This document shows positions 42,111 through 50,216 of a DNA stretch of 64,000 bases, piece by piece; position 1 is the stretch's first letter, and each line of letters begins with the position of its first letter. A program made the position numbers and the translations under genes. This stretch comes from Clostridia bacterium (GTDB lineage Bacteria; Bacillota; Clostridia; Christensenellales; CAG-138), in assembly GCA_030526425.1 (NCBI GenBank), contig JAUNCT010000005.1, forward strand, positions 1-64,000, read 5' to 3'. The notes under the pieces were generated by a model. It did no database searches. It was not told where the DNA came from and saw nothing but the letters and a program-made list of their open reading frames with translations.

Positions 42111-42782
42111 ATGGGAAAAAACGAAAGGCGGGCGTTGCCTGTGCGGTGGAAGCGGAAACTTGCGGCGGCAGGTACTGCCGTCGTTGCGGGCGTGTGCATG
42201 CTGTTCGCGTTGCACACGGAAACGCCGGAACCGCGGCAGGAAAGCACGCAAGGCATTTCCGTATGCGGGAAGAGCGGATCCCCGCGGGAGCACGCGCTGC
42301 CCTCCTGGGAGGCGGAAGAAACAAGACGCGATGCAGCGCGGCGGAGATTCTTCGGCCTGCCCGCGTGGCTGAAAACGCTGTGGACCTTGCCCGCGTGGTG
42401 CATCGGGAAGCTGTTGCTGTTCCTGTTCCGAAAGTCGTTCCCGTTCGTTTCGCCGTTCGTTGCATCGGTTGCGGAGTTCGTTCTCGGAACATTGTTGCTT
42501 GCGGCGTGGTTCGGCTTGGTTTGGAAGCTCTTGTTTCCGGAACGTCCGCTCCGCACGCTGTTTCGGAACGGCAGATGGCGGTGGATCCCGGTCGGCGCCG
42601 CCGTTTGCATCTGCGGGGACCGGTTGCTCACATTGCTTTCGGAGGATTGGCGCCGGATGCGCATCCTGCTCGGAGCCGTGCTTACGGCGTCGGTGATGAC
42701 GCTGCTGTACGCACGCTTGTTCCGGAAGGTCCCGCCACCGCATAAGAAGATCAATACCATCGATATCCAACGGGTGGAATGA
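42111..42782 (+). CDS. Integral membrane protein, unknown function
   Basis: A protein of up to 223 residues starting MGKNERRALPVRWKRKL. Hydrophobic segments lie at about 17-35, 85-100, 110-140 and 165-200. No family is recognised. The start is uncertain: no clear ribosome-binding site precedes ATG 42111, which lies right behind a terminator-like hairpin, and in-frame TTG or GTG codons near 42138 follow an AAAGGCGGG stretch. It precedes the DUF4230 gene by 21 bp and probably forms an operon with it. Confidence 0.6.
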   Translation: MGKNERRALPVRWKRKLAAAGTAVVAGVCMLFALHTETPEPRQESTQGISVCGKSGSPREHALPSWEAEETRRDAARRRFFGLPAWLKTLWTLPAWCIGKLLLFLFRKSFPFVSPFVASVAEFVLGTLLLAAWFGLVWKLLFPERPLRTLFRNGRWRWIPVGAAVCICGDRLLTLLSEDWRRMRILLGAVLTASVMTLLYARLFRKVPPPHKKINTIDIQRVE

Positions 42783-42803
42783 AGCCCGGAAACGGAGGAA
42801 CCC

Positions 42804-43673
42804 ATGGAAAGACCCCGAAAGCGACGCCGGGAGACCCCGGGCGAGCGCTATTATGCGATCACCCACCGGAACGGAGAAGCCCCGGAAGAATGCTTCGGGG
42901 AATATCCCCGGAAGGGCAGACCGCGTGCGGATTTGGATGAGATCACCGAAGCGGTGGCGCGCGGTGTCGTCCGAGGGAACAAACGCGTGCGCAGGATGCG
43001 GAGGATCCGCAGGCTCATCTTTTGGACATCGGTGCTTCTGATGGCGGCGCTGGCACTGCTTGCGTGGCGCAACAAAGCGTTTTTGGCTTCGGCGGACGCG
43101 GTACTCGGTACGGGTGCCGTGCAGTCGAAGGTCGATTACAAGCAGCTCCTGCTCGGGGACGCCGTCCCCCGCGGGATGTTCGTGGTGCTCGAGCAGGAGG
43201 CGCGGGCCGAAAGCTCGGTTTCGCAGGCGGTGCTCGGACTCGATTGGTTCAAGGTCACGCGGACGCTGCGCGCACCCGCGAAGGGTTGCTTTGCCGTCGA
43301 TCTTGCGGCGTTGACCGAAACCGATATTATCGTGAACCCGTCGGTACGGACGCTGACGGTGACCGTGCCGCCCGCGGTGCTGTATACCTTCGAGTGCGAT
43401 CTGTCCGCCGCGAGTTTTGAGGACACGGAGCGCGGACTGCTTGCCATCGGCGATCTTTCGCTGACGATGGAACAGAACGCCGCCCTTGCGGGAACACTCG
43501 ACGAGGCGTGCCGGGAGGCGTTCCGCGACCCCGCGGTGCTCGACAAGGCGGACGCGCTTGCGGTCGAAAAACTGACGGCGTTGTTCGGCACCGTCGTGCA
43601 CACGGCAGACCCGGGGATGACTGTCATCGTGAAGGTCGGACCGCGCGCGGAAACGGCAGCGAAATCGGAATAA
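42804..43673 (+). CDS. DUF4230 family membrane-anchored protein
   Basis: A 289-residue protein with a basic cytoplasmic N-terminus (RPRKRRRETPGERYY), one membrane helix (about 68-87) and an extracytoplasmic DUF4230 domain (SKVDYKQLLLGDAVPRGMF, CFAVDLAALTETDIIVNP, VTVPPAVLYTFECDLSAAS). The family is widespread and uncharacterised. GGAGG precedes the ATG and a terminator follows the stop. The role is unknown; an envelope location is well supported. Confidence 0.83.
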   Translation: MERPRKRRRETPGERYYAITHRNGEAPEECFGEYPRKGRPRADLDEITEAVARGVVRGNKRVRRMRRIRRLIFWTSVLLMAALALLAWRNKAFLASADAVLGTGAVQSKVDYKQLLLGDAVPRGMFVVLEQEARAESSVSQAVLGLDWFKVTRTLRAPAKGCFAVDLAALTETDIIVNPSVRTLTVTVPPAVLYTFECDLSAASFEDTERGLLAIGDLSLTMEQNAALAGTLDEACREAFRDPAVLDKADALAVEKLTALFGTVVHTADPGMTVIVKVGPRAETAAKSE

Positions 43674-43680
43674 ACGATGA

Positions 43681-43702
43681 GGGCGCAGGGCGCCCTTTTT
43701 TG
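43681..43702 (+). terminator. Terminator of the DUF4230 gene
   Basis: GGGCGC pairs with GCGCCC around AGG, followed by six T. Confidence 0.85.
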
Positions 43703-43713
43703 GACGGAGGCGA

Positions 43714-44181
43714 ATGATGGAACACAGCGTATGGATGGAAACGCCCTTCGGAACGGTGACGCTGACGGAGACCGACGGGTTTTTGACGGGGCTTGACTTC
43801 GGCGCGCACGGTGTACCGGACGGTGCGGCGACGCCCCTGCTCACGGAGGCGATGCGTCAGCTCGGTGAATACTTTGCGGGGGAACGGAAGGCATTCGACC
43901 TGCCTCTGAAGCCTTCGGGTCCCGCATTCCGTATGCGCGTACTGGAGGCGCTGCAACAGGTGCCCTACGGTACGGCGGTCTCCTACGGGACCCTCGCGGC
44001 GATGGCGGGAAGCCCCGGTGCGGCGCGCGCGGTGGGGCAGGCGGTGCACAACAATCCCATTGCGATCGCGATCCCGTGCCACCGTGTTCTCGGTGCTTCC
44101 GGGAAGCTCACGGGCTTCGGCGGGGGCTTGCCGGCGAAGCGGTTTTTACTGGAGCTCGAAGGGATCCCCTACCGCGAATGA
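43714..44181 (+). CDS. ogt: Methylated-DNA--protein-cysteine methyltransferase
   Basis: A 155-residue suicide DNA-repair protein that takes alkyl groups from O6-alkylguanine. The acceptor cysteine lies in AIPCHRVLG. The helix-turn-helix region (PYGTAVSYGTLAAMAGSPGA, ARAVGQAVHNNP) and the FGGGLPAKRFLLELE end are typical. The length suits Ogt with a short N-terminal domain. GGAGG is upstream; ATG 43714 and 43717 are both possible starts. No Ada-like activator domain, so no evidence for an adaptive response. Confidence 0.94.
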   Translation: MMEHSVWMETPFGTVTLTETDGFLTGLDFGAHGVPDGAATPLLTEAMRQLGEYFAGERKAFDLPLKPSGPAFRMRVLEALQQVPYGTAVSYGTLAAMAGSPGAARAVGQAVHNNPIAIAIPCHRVLGASGKLTGFGGGLPAKRFLLELEGIPYRE

Positions 44182-44240
44182 CGCAAATGCCGACAGTATA
44201 TTTTATAGGCAAAAAGTATTAATGAATTACCGGAAAGCTA

Positions 44241-44269
44241 TTGCAAAAACATGCGAAAAAGCCGATAAT
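44241..44269 (+). promoter_or_regulatory. Promoter of xpt
   Basis: TTGCAA, 17 bp, GATAAT. Transcription would begin near 44276, leaving a leader of about 29 bases, too short for a purine riboswitch. Confidence 0.65.
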
Positions 44270-44304
44270 GCTAATATATTTTTTCAAGAGAGGATGTGGA
44301 TGTT

Positions 44305-44886
44305 TTGCAGCTGTTGCAGGAAAGAATCCGTAAGGAGGGCAAGGTACTGCCCGGAAATATCATCAAGATCGATGGGTTCATGAACCATAGGGTAGACGTC
44401 CGTCTGATGCGTGATATCGCAAAAGAATTCGGGCGTCTGTTTGATGTGAAGGACGTCACGCTCGTGCTGACCGCGGAAGCAAGCGGTATCGCGCTGGCGA
44501 CCATCTGCGCGGAAGAGTTCGGCGTACCCATGGTTTTCGCCAAGAAGGCGAAGTCCGACAACATCGAGGGCGGTCTGTACCAGAGCAATATCTACTCCTA
44601 TACTTATAAACGCAAGGTCACCCTGCTTTGCTCGCAGGATTGGATCCGGCCTTCCGATAAGGTCCTCATCATCGACGACTTCCTTGCCAACGGCGAAGCG
44701 CTCCGCGGTCTCGTGGAGATCGTCGAGCAGAGCGGCGCGACCCTCGTGGGTATGGGCGTTGCGGTCGAGAAGGGCTTCCAGGACGGCGGCCGCAAGCTCC
44801 GTGAGCGCGGCATCAACCTCAAGTCCCTGGCGATCATCGAATCCGCGGATGAGAACGGCATCGTCTTCCGCGAGGACGAAGAGTAA
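44305..44886 (+). CDS. xpt: Xanthine phosphoribosyltransferase
   Basis: A 193-residue enzyme joining xanthine to PRPP to give XMP. The chosen start is TTG 44305: AGAGAGG is 11 bp upstream and the N-terminus then aligns with Bacillus Xpt (LQLLQERIRKEGKVLPG). GTG 44296 is only 2 bp from that site. The PRPP loop is VLIIDDFLANGEAL, and VTLVLTAEASGIALA and VPMVFAKKAKSDN are conserved. No purine riboswitch precedes it, unlike many Bacillota xpt genes. It is followed by the GMP synthase ATPase gene, which would convert XMP onward. Confidence 0.93.
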   Translation: MQLLQERIRKEGKVLPGNIIKIDGFMNHRVDVRLMRDIAKEFGRLFDVKDVTLVLTAEASGIALATICAEEFGVPMVFAKKAKSDNIEGGLYQSNIYSYTYKRKVTLLCSQDWIRPSDKVLIIDDFLANGEALRGLVEIVEQSGATLVGMGVAVEKGFQDGGRKLRERGINLKSLAIIESADENGIVFREDEE

Positions 44887-44973
44887 GCACCGAACCGTGT
44901 CCGCCGGGGGCCTTGCCTCCGGAAGGACCGTATCATAAGAAACCAACCTTACGATAACCGGAGGAAATTCACA

Positions 44974-45954
44974 ATGGATACCAACAAGCGTCCCGAAACG
45001 ATGGCGCGCATCAGCACGCCGGAACTCGCAAAGGCCTTCATCGCGGAGCAGGTCGAAGCCATCCGCGTACAGGTCGGCAACAAGAAGGTCCTGCTCGCGC
45101 TCAGCGGCGGCGTCGACTCTTCCGTCGTTGCGGCCCTGCTGATCAAGGCCATCGGCAAGCAGCTCGTCTGCGTCCATGTCAACCACGGTCTGCTGCGCAA
45201 GGGCGAACCCGAGCAGGTCGTCGAGGTCTTCCGCAACCAGATGGATGCGGAGCTCATCTACGTCGACGCGGTCGACCGCTTCCTCGACAAGCTCGCCGGT
45301 GTGACCGACCCCGAAACCAAGCGCAAGATCATCGGCAAGGAGTTCATCGAAGTCTTTGCGGATGAAGCCCGCAAGCTCGAAGGCGTCGAGTTCCTCGCGC
45401 AGGGCACCATCTACCCCGATATCCTCGAGTCCCACGGCGTCAAGGCACACCACAACGTCGGCGGTCTCCCCGAAGACCTGAAGTTCGAGCTCGTCGAGCC
45501 CGTCAAGCTCCTCTACAAGGACGAAGTCCGCGTGGTCGGCAAGGAGCTCGGTCTCCCGGACAACATGGTCTTCCGTCAGCCCTTCCCGGGTCCGGGTCTC
45601 GGCGTCCGTTGCGTCGGCGCGATCACCCGCGACCGTCTCGAAGCCGTCCGTGAGTCCGACGCGATCCTCCGTGAGGAGTTCGCGAACGCGGGTCTCGAAG
45701 GCAAGGTTTGGCAGTATTTCACCGTCGTGCCCGATTTCCGCTCCACCGGCATCAAGAACGACAAGCGCACCTATGAGTGGCCCGTCGTCCTCCGTGCGGT
45801 CAACAGCATCGATGCGACCAGCGCAACCATCGAAGAGATCCCTTACGCGCTGCTGAAGAAGATCACCGACCGCATCCTCGCGGAAGTCGCCGGTGTCAAC
45901 CGCGTCCTCTACGACCTCAGCCCGAAGCCCGTCGCCACCATTGAGTGGGAGTGA
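44974..45954 (+). CDS. guaA: GMP synthase ATP-pyrophosphatase subunit (no glutaminase domain)
   Basis: A 326-residue protein equal to the C-terminal two thirds of GuaA. The PP-loop is LLALSGGVDSSVVAAL, followed by VHVNHGLLRKGE, GTIYPDILES, KAHHNVGGLPED and the dimerisation domain (VFRQPFPGPGLGVRC, PVATIEWE). The usual N-terminal glutamine amidotransferase (about 190 residues) is missing and not encoded nearby. GGAGG lies upstream of the ATG, so the gene is complete as it stands. It either uses ammonia or a glutaminase subunit encoded elsewhere, as in archaeal split GuaAA/GuaAB. Strong C-ending codon bias suggests high expression. Confidence 0.93.
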   Translation: MDTNKRPETMARISTPELAKAFIAEQVEAIRVQVGNKKVLLALSGGVDSSVVAALLIKAIGKQLVCVHVNHGLLRKGEPEQVVEVFRNQMDAELIYVDAVDRFLDKLAGVTDPETKRKIIGKEFIEVFADEARKLEGVEFLAQGTIYPDILESHGVKAHHNVGGLPEDLKFELVEPVKLLYKDEVRVVGKELGLPDNMVFRQPFPGPGLGVRCVGAITRDRLEAVRESDAILREEFANAGLEGKVWQYFTVVPDFRSTGIKNDKRTYEWPVVLRAVNSIDATSATIEEIPYALLKKITDRILAEVAGVNRVLYDLSPKPVATIEWE

Positions 45955-45972
45955 GTTTCGGATACATCATCG

Positions 45973-46010
45973 AAAAAGAGCAGGCATCCCCGGGATGCCT
46001 GCTCTTTTTT
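45973..46010. terminator. Bidirectional terminator
   Basis: AAAAAGAGCAGGCATCCC pairs with its complement and a T6 run, between convergent guaA and the Xre regulator gene. Confidence 0.92.
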
Positions 46011-46055
46011 GTGTATGTACATGAAATCAAAACGGAAGGATTTTCTTTTGTTCTG

Positions 46056-46301
46056 TCAGTCCTCGTCGTCGATGGGGTAATCGTTCAACTCGGGGAAATC
46101 CAACAGTTCGCTCAAGGTCATTCCGAAAACCACGGCGATTTTGTGCAGTGTTCGTACCTTGGGATTTTTACTCGTTCCGCGGATGATATTGTCGACCGTG
46201 GATTGTTTCAGCCCGGCGAGCGTAGCGAGCCGGTTGATGGTGATGCCTTCTTGCTTGCAAAGTTTTGTGATGCGCAAGGCAAATAATTCGGAATATTCCA
46301 T
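46056..46301 (-). CDS. Xre family transcriptional regulator
   Basis: An 81-residue helix-turn-helix protein of the Cro/C1 type (LRITKLCKQEGITINRLATL, LKQSTVDNIIRGTSKNPKV, FGMTLSELLDFPEL) with an acidic C-terminus. The ATG at 46301 has AAGGGG upstream; the frame extends 7 codons further without support. It diverges from the serine recombinase gene. Repeated ACCTTTG-type sites fill the region between them, making this protein the best candidate repressor of both genes. Confidence 0.9.
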   Translation of the reverse strand: MEYSELFALRITKLCKQEGITINRLATLAGLKQSTVDNIIRGTSKNPKVRTLHKIAVVFGMTLSELLDFPELNDYPIDDED

Positions 46302-46383
46302 GCAAGCCCCTTGTGATGTCATTACCTTTGTGAGGTTAGAAAAATGATATCAAAAGCGAACCCCGGAAATTACCTTTGCATAG

Positions 46384-46412
46384 TTGACTTTGAACGAAAG
46401 AATGCATAAAAT
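46384..46412 (+). promoter_or_regulatory. Promoter of the serine recombinase
   Basis: TTGACT, 17 bp, TAAAAT. The palindrome begins 2 bp after the -10, covering the expected start point. Confidence 0.7.
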
Positions 46413-46413
46413 A

Positions 46414-46449
46414 ACACGGTTATCACCTTTGCAAAGGTGATAACCGTGT
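46414..46449. repeat. Perfect 36-bp palindrome
   Basis: Two exact 18-bp arms: ACACGGTTATCACCTTTG and its reverse complement, with no spacer. There is no T run, so it is not a terminator. It is most likely an operator; a recombination crossover site is the alternative. Confidence 0.9.
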
Positions 46450-46501
46450 ACCGTTGTCTGCTGTATGATGGACAAGAAACCGATGATACAGGAGGACAAC
46501 A

Positions 46502-47149
46502 ATGGAACGATACGCCTATATCAGGGTTTCCAGCAAAGATCAAAGCATCCGGCGGCAGCGTGCCGCATTGGAACCCTATCGCATCCCCGAAAAGAACATC
46601 TTTTGCGACCATCAGTCGGGGAAAGACTTCGACCGTCCGCAATACCGGAAGCTGGTGGAACGGCTTCAACAAGGAGACCTGCTGATCGTCAAAAGCATCG
46701 ACCGGTTGGGACGAAATTACAATGACATCTTGAGTCAATGGCAACATATCACCAAGGAACTCGGCGCGGATATCCTGGTGCTCGATATGGAACTTCTCGA
46801 TACGCGGAAGAAGGCGGGCAATTTGACGGGTACCCTGATCGCAGACCTCGTTTTGCAGATTTTCGCGTATGTTGCGCAAACGGAACGGGAACTGATCCGA
46901 CAACGTCAGGCGGAAGGCATTGCCGCTGCGAAGCGCACCGGCAAAAAATTCGGTCGGCCGCAGTACGCATTGCCACCGGATTTTCCGAAGGTATGCGAAA
47001 TATGTTATCGCGGAGAGCTTTCCACACGCGTGGCGGCGGAGATGCTCGGTATGACACATTCGACGTTTTATCGGCATTACAGAAAAGAAACAGAAAAACT
47101 TGTTTCAAAAGGTAGACAATTCGGTACACAGGCAAAGGACATGGGATGA
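46502..47149 (+). CDS. Serine recombinase (resolvase/invertase family)
   Basis: A 215-residue small serine recombinase. The catalytic Ser lies in YIRVSSKDQS, with SGKDFDRPQYRKLVERLQ, LLIVKSIDRLGRNYNDI and the long E-helix region (AYVAQTERELIRQRQAEGI) typical of resolvase/invertase enzymes. A C-terminal DNA-binding helix-turn-helix (STRVAAEMLGMTHSTFYRHY) follows. GGAGG precedes the ATG. It is divergent from the Xre regulator and starts the accessory island. It may invert or resolve DNA, or move the island; a target site is not established. Confidence 0.93.
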   Translation: MERYAYIRVSSKDQSIRRQRAALEPYRIPEKNIFCDHQSGKDFDRPQYRKLVERLQQGDLLIVKSIDRLGRNYNDILSQWQHITKELGADILVLDMELLDTRKKAGNLTGTLIADLVLQIFAYVAQTERELIRQRQAEGIAAAKRTGKKFGRPQYALPPDFPKVCEICYRGELSTRVAAEMLGMTHSTFYRHYRKETEKLVSKGRQFGTQAKDMG

Positions 47150-47265
47150 GGAAAAAAGAACTCATTTCATGTTCTTTTGTATTTTGATTTGATTCAATCC
47201 GATTGTATCACGGGTGTTTAATTAAGTCTGCTTTCCGAAACAAAATCTTGAATGGAGGCGGTATT

Positions 47266-48438
47266 TTGCCAATACAGCAAGTCATCAAATACGAGGGCGA
47301 CAACAGCACCTTCGTATGGAAACATCCCGCGGAAGATTTCAATACGAATTCGCAGCTTATCGTTCACGAATCTCAGGAAGCGATCTTCTTTTTGAATGGG
47401 CAACCGAGGGACCTCTTCGGTTCCGGCAAGTATACGTTGGAAACGGCGAATATCCCATTGCTGCGGCGCTTCATCAATATCCCCACAGGCGGAGTCTCCG
47501 CATTTCATTGTGAAGTCTATTTCATCAACAAAACCGAACAGATGGCGATTCCCTGGGGAACGGACAGTAAGGTGCAGTATATGGACCCGGTATACGGGTT
47601 CCCGCTTTCGGTCGGTGCCGGCGGCGAAATGAGCCTGCGTGTTGCGGATTCTCAAAAGTTGCTGATCAAACTGGTCGGTACGGAAAGCGTGTTGTCGCGG
47701 GAAAGACTGTTTTCGTATTTCCGGGCGGTGCTGATGTCCCGGGTGAAAACATATATCGCGCAGACTATGAAGACCGGGGAGATCGGCATCTTCGAGGTCG
47801 ATGAACGGTTGGATGAATTTTCCGAAGCGTTGAAGGAAAAGCTGTTGCCGGATTTCGCGGAATACGGCATTGCACTCGAACGTTTTTTCGTAACACGCAT
47901 CGTAAAACCCGAGGGGGATGTGCAATATGAAAAATTCAGAGATTTGCATTTCCGGAAATATGCGGATATTGCAGAGGCGAAGTTGCGGCAGCAGGTCGGC
48001 GTGATCGATCAGCAGACATTAGCGCAGCGGATGGTCATCGAATCCGAAGGAATGGCGCAGAAGCGGAAGATCGAGGGCTATACCTATCAGCAAGAACGCG
48101 GTTTCGATGTTGCGGAGCGTTTGGCACAGAACGAAGGCGCGGGAAACTTCAGCAGTGCCGGAATCGGTCTCGGGATGATGGCAGGTGTCGGCGGCGCGGT
48201 CGGTTCGTCCATTGGAGGAATCTTCAAAGATGCTTTTTCCGGTGTACAACCGATGGATACGGAGCAAACAGCAGATGCGTTTTGTGAGGAATGCGGCGCA
48301 AAACTGATTGCGGGGATGGCATTTTGCGACAGTTGCGGTCATCCGGTCCCGGGACCCGCACGTTGCGGTAACTGCGGATACGTATTCGAACGACCGGGCA
48401 AGTTCTGCCCGAAATGCGGAACGAAGCGGGAGGGATGA
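47266..48438 (+). CDS. SPFH domain protein with C-terminal zinc ribbons (YdjI-like)
   Basis: A protein of about 390 residues. The start is TTG 47266, with GGAGG 7 bp before it; it gives the typical PIQQVIKYEGDNSTFVWKHP N-terminus of the YdjI/virion-core-like SPFH family. Residues about 1-290 are SPFH plus a coiled-coil-rich stretch (AKLRQQVGVIDQQTLAQRM). A Gly-rich segment (GIGLGMMAGVGGAVGSSIGG) follows, then two zinc ribbons (CEECGAKL...CDSCGH and CGNCGY...CPKCGT). In Bacillus the relative YdjI acts with a PspA homologue in membrane stress. Here it leads a row of three same-strand genes. Confidence 0.9.
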   Translation: MPIQQVIKYEGDNSTFVWKHPAEDFNTNSQLIVHESQEAIFFLNGQPRDLFGSGKYTLETANIPLLRRFINIPTGGVSAFHCEVYFINKTEQMAIPWGTDSKVQYMDPVYGFPLSVGAGGEMSLRVADSQKLLIKLVGTESVLSRERLFSYFRAVLMSRVKTYIAQTMKTGEIGIFEVDERLDEFSEALKEKLLPDFAEYGIALERFFVTRIVKPEGDVQYEKFRDLHFRKYADIAEAKLRQQVGVIDQQTLAQRMVIESEGMAQKRKIEGYTYQQERGFDVAERLAQNEGAGNFSSAGIGLGMMAGVGGAVGSSIGGIFKDAFSGVQPMDTEQTADAFCEECGAKLIAGMAFCDSCGHPVPGPARCGNCGYVFERPGKFCPKCGTKREG

Positions 48439-48440
48439 AC

Positions 48441-48863
48441 ATGTGCGGTTGCGATAAAAAGACGGTCGCTTTATGGTCGGTGGCGTTTGCGTTTTCGGTA
48501 TTTCTTGCGCTGATCGTACCGCAACATTACACGTGCGCGGTGTATGTGTCACTCGCCTTCGATATTTTTGCATTTGCGTCTGTTACGGTGTTGAAGGGAA
48601 AACTGTTTGGAACCGTGGATAAGAAAAAGACGCCGGGATACGATATGCCCGTTGCGGTATTGTTCATAGTATATCCACTGCTTCAAACCGTTTTATGCGT
48701 TGCCGTAGGCTTGGCGTCGGAAACGATTTCGTTGAAGCTCACCTTGGTTTTGAACGTTGTATTGGCTGCGGTGATGTGGTTTTCGATGTTGGCAGCAGGC
48801 ATGGCAAAGGATCGGGCGCAACACGTGGATGTGAGACAAAAAGATCATCATACCGAATTGTGA
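48441..48863 (+). CDS. Small integral membrane protein
   Basis: A 140-residue protein with about four hydrophobic helices (VALWSVAFAFSVFLALIV, YVSLAFDIFAFASVTVL, VAVLFIVYPLLQTVLCVAV, LVLNVVLAAVMWFSMLA). A short CGC motif sits at the N-terminus. GGGAGGG is inside the end of the SPFH gene and favours ATG 48441; ATG 48435 would overlap the stop. No family recognised. It is translationally coupled to the SPFH gene and may be its membrane partner. Confidence 0.75.
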   Translation: MCGCDKKTVALWSVAFAFSVFLALIVPQHYTCAVYVSLAFDIFAFASVTVLKGKLFGTVDKKKTPGYDMPVAVLFIVYPLLQTVLCVAVGLASETISLKLTLVLNVVLAAVMWFSMLAAGMAKDRAQHVDVRQKDHHTEL

Positions 48864-48885
48864 AAACCGGAGAAAGGAAAACAAA

Positions 48886-50151
48886 ATGAAACAACTGACT
48901 TGTGAAATGTGCGGCGGCACGGACCTGGTGAAAGACGGCGGTGTGTTCGTCTGTCAAACCTGCGGAACGAAATACTCCATCGAAGAAGCAAAGAAGATGA
49001 TGATCGAGGGAAGTGTGGACGTATCCGGGTCGACTGTAAAGGTCGACAACACCGGTTCCATTGAAAACTATTACAAGATGGCTGAGAGCGCATACGAATC
49101 GAGCAATCAGAAAGAAGCCGAAAGCTATTGCAATAAAATCATCGAAATCGATCCGCAAAATTACAAGGCCTGGTTTTTAAAGGGAAAAGCCGCAGGATGG
49201 CAGAGCACGCTTGCCAATATCAGAATCGAGGAGTCGGTAAACTGTTTCACGAAAGCTGTTGATAATGCACCCGAGGAGAAAGTCGAAGAGATTAAGAAAG
49301 ATGCATCAAAGGAAATCGAAAACCTTTCCGGTGCGCTCATGACTCTTTGCTGTAATAACTTTGCGAAATATGCATCTAAAGAAAATGTCAGTTCCATTTT
49401 GAGCAACCTCGTACTCACACAGTTATATAGTATGGTACTACTTTCGAAATGCGGTGTTTCCGCTGATGGGTTCAAGAAAGATATTGCAATAAAAATCAGC
49501 AATGCAGCGATGAGCGCATGGAACAACAAGATTGTTTCGGATTACTTTGGGTCAGATGGACACTCTTCTAAGTATGCGTGGGAACGTTTCATTCAGCAAG
49601 GTGACTACGTTTTAAATTTACTTCAGGTTGCTATCAATTTATGCGATGACGATGCGTCCGCAGATGTTGTGCGCTATAAGAATATGATCAAGGTACAGCA
49701 GCGGTTGATTGATTCTTGGTCATTTACGTACTCTAATGGAGGATGGGTATTAGATTGCACATTAACTGATGAAGCAAAAAAATTAAGAACAGATAAGATC
49801 ATGGAATGGCATCAAAAAATCAAAGAAATTGATCCTTCCTACGAGCTCCCGCAACGTCCGGAACCTTACCGTCCAAATGGCGGATGTTATGTGGCAACGG
49901 CTGTTTACGGATCTTATGATTGCCCGGAGGTGTGGACTTTGCGCAGATTCCGCGACTATGATCTGGCGGAAACCCGGCATGGTCGCGCATTTATTCGAAC
50001 TTATTACGCAATCAGTCCCACGCTGGTCCGGTGGTTCGGTCACACGGAATGGTTCAAGAAAATGTGGAGAGGGAAACTCGACCGTATGGTTGAGAGGCTC
50101 CGGGAAAAAGGGTATGAGTCGACTCCGTACGAGGATCGTGATTGGAAATAA
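48886..50151 (+). CDS. Zinc-ribbon, TPR-like and CFI-box protein
   Basis: A 421-residue protein. Residues 5-27 are a zinc ribbon (CEMCGGTDL...CQTCGTKYS). Residues 55-100 include a TPR-like unit (KEAESYCNKIIEIDPQNYKA). The central 200 residues are helical and unassigned. Residues about 330-385 are a CFI-box-type domain (GGCYVATAVYGSYDCPEV, LRRFRDYDLAET, YYAISPTLVRWFG). Codon use is visibly more AT-rich than in flanking chromosomal genes. It is 22 bp after the small membrane protein gene and ends at a terminator. CFI-box proteins recur in stress and membrane-linked systems; the function is unknown. Confidence 0.85.
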   Translation: MKQLTCEMCGGTDLVKDGGVFVCQTCGTKYSIEEAKKMMIEGSVDVSGSTVKVDNTGSIENYYKMAESAYESSNQKEAESYCNKIIEIDPQNYKAWFLKGKAAGWQSTLANIRIEESVNCFTKAVDNAPEEKVEEIKKDASKEIENLSGALMTLCCNNFAKYASKENVSSILSNLVLTQLYSMVLLSKCGVSADGFKKDIAIKISNAAMSAWNNKIVSDYFGSDGHSSKYAWERFIQQGDYVLNLLQVAINLCDDDASADVVRYKNMIKVQQRLIDSWSFTYSNGGWVLDCTLTDEAKKLRTDKIMEWHQKIKEIDPSYELPQRPEPYRPNGGCYVATAVYGSYDCPEVWTLRRFRDYDLAETRHGRAFIRTYYAISPTLVRWFGHTEWFKKMWRGKLDRMVERLREKGYESTPYEDRDWK

Positions 50152-50170
50152 GAAGAACAAACAACGCATC

Positions 50171-50202
50171 AGATGCCCCGGGAAAAATCCCGGGGCATCT
50201 TT
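50171..50202 (+). terminator. Terminator of the SPFH/CFI-box operon
   Basis: A 13-bp perfect stem (AGATGCCCCGGGA/TCCCGGGGCATCT) with an AAAA loop, followed by a short T run. Confidence 0.75.
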
Positions 50203-50216
50203 AAAAGGAACGGAAA

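Larger units (their letters stand above)
46322..46449. promoter_or_regulatory. Operator array between the Xre regulator and the recombinase
   Basis: Three related sites share ACCTTTG: 46322-46338 (TTACCTTTGTGAGGTTA, a dyad in front of the regulator gene), 46369-46380 (ATTACCTTTGCA, abutting the recombinase -35) and the long palindrome at 46414-46449. Their positions relative to both genes suit autorepression and recombinase repression. Confidence 0.65.

Noticed and set aside
46414..46449. Palindrome as an intrinsic terminator
   Set aside because: No T run on either side and it lies at a promoter start point; operator or recombination site is more likely.
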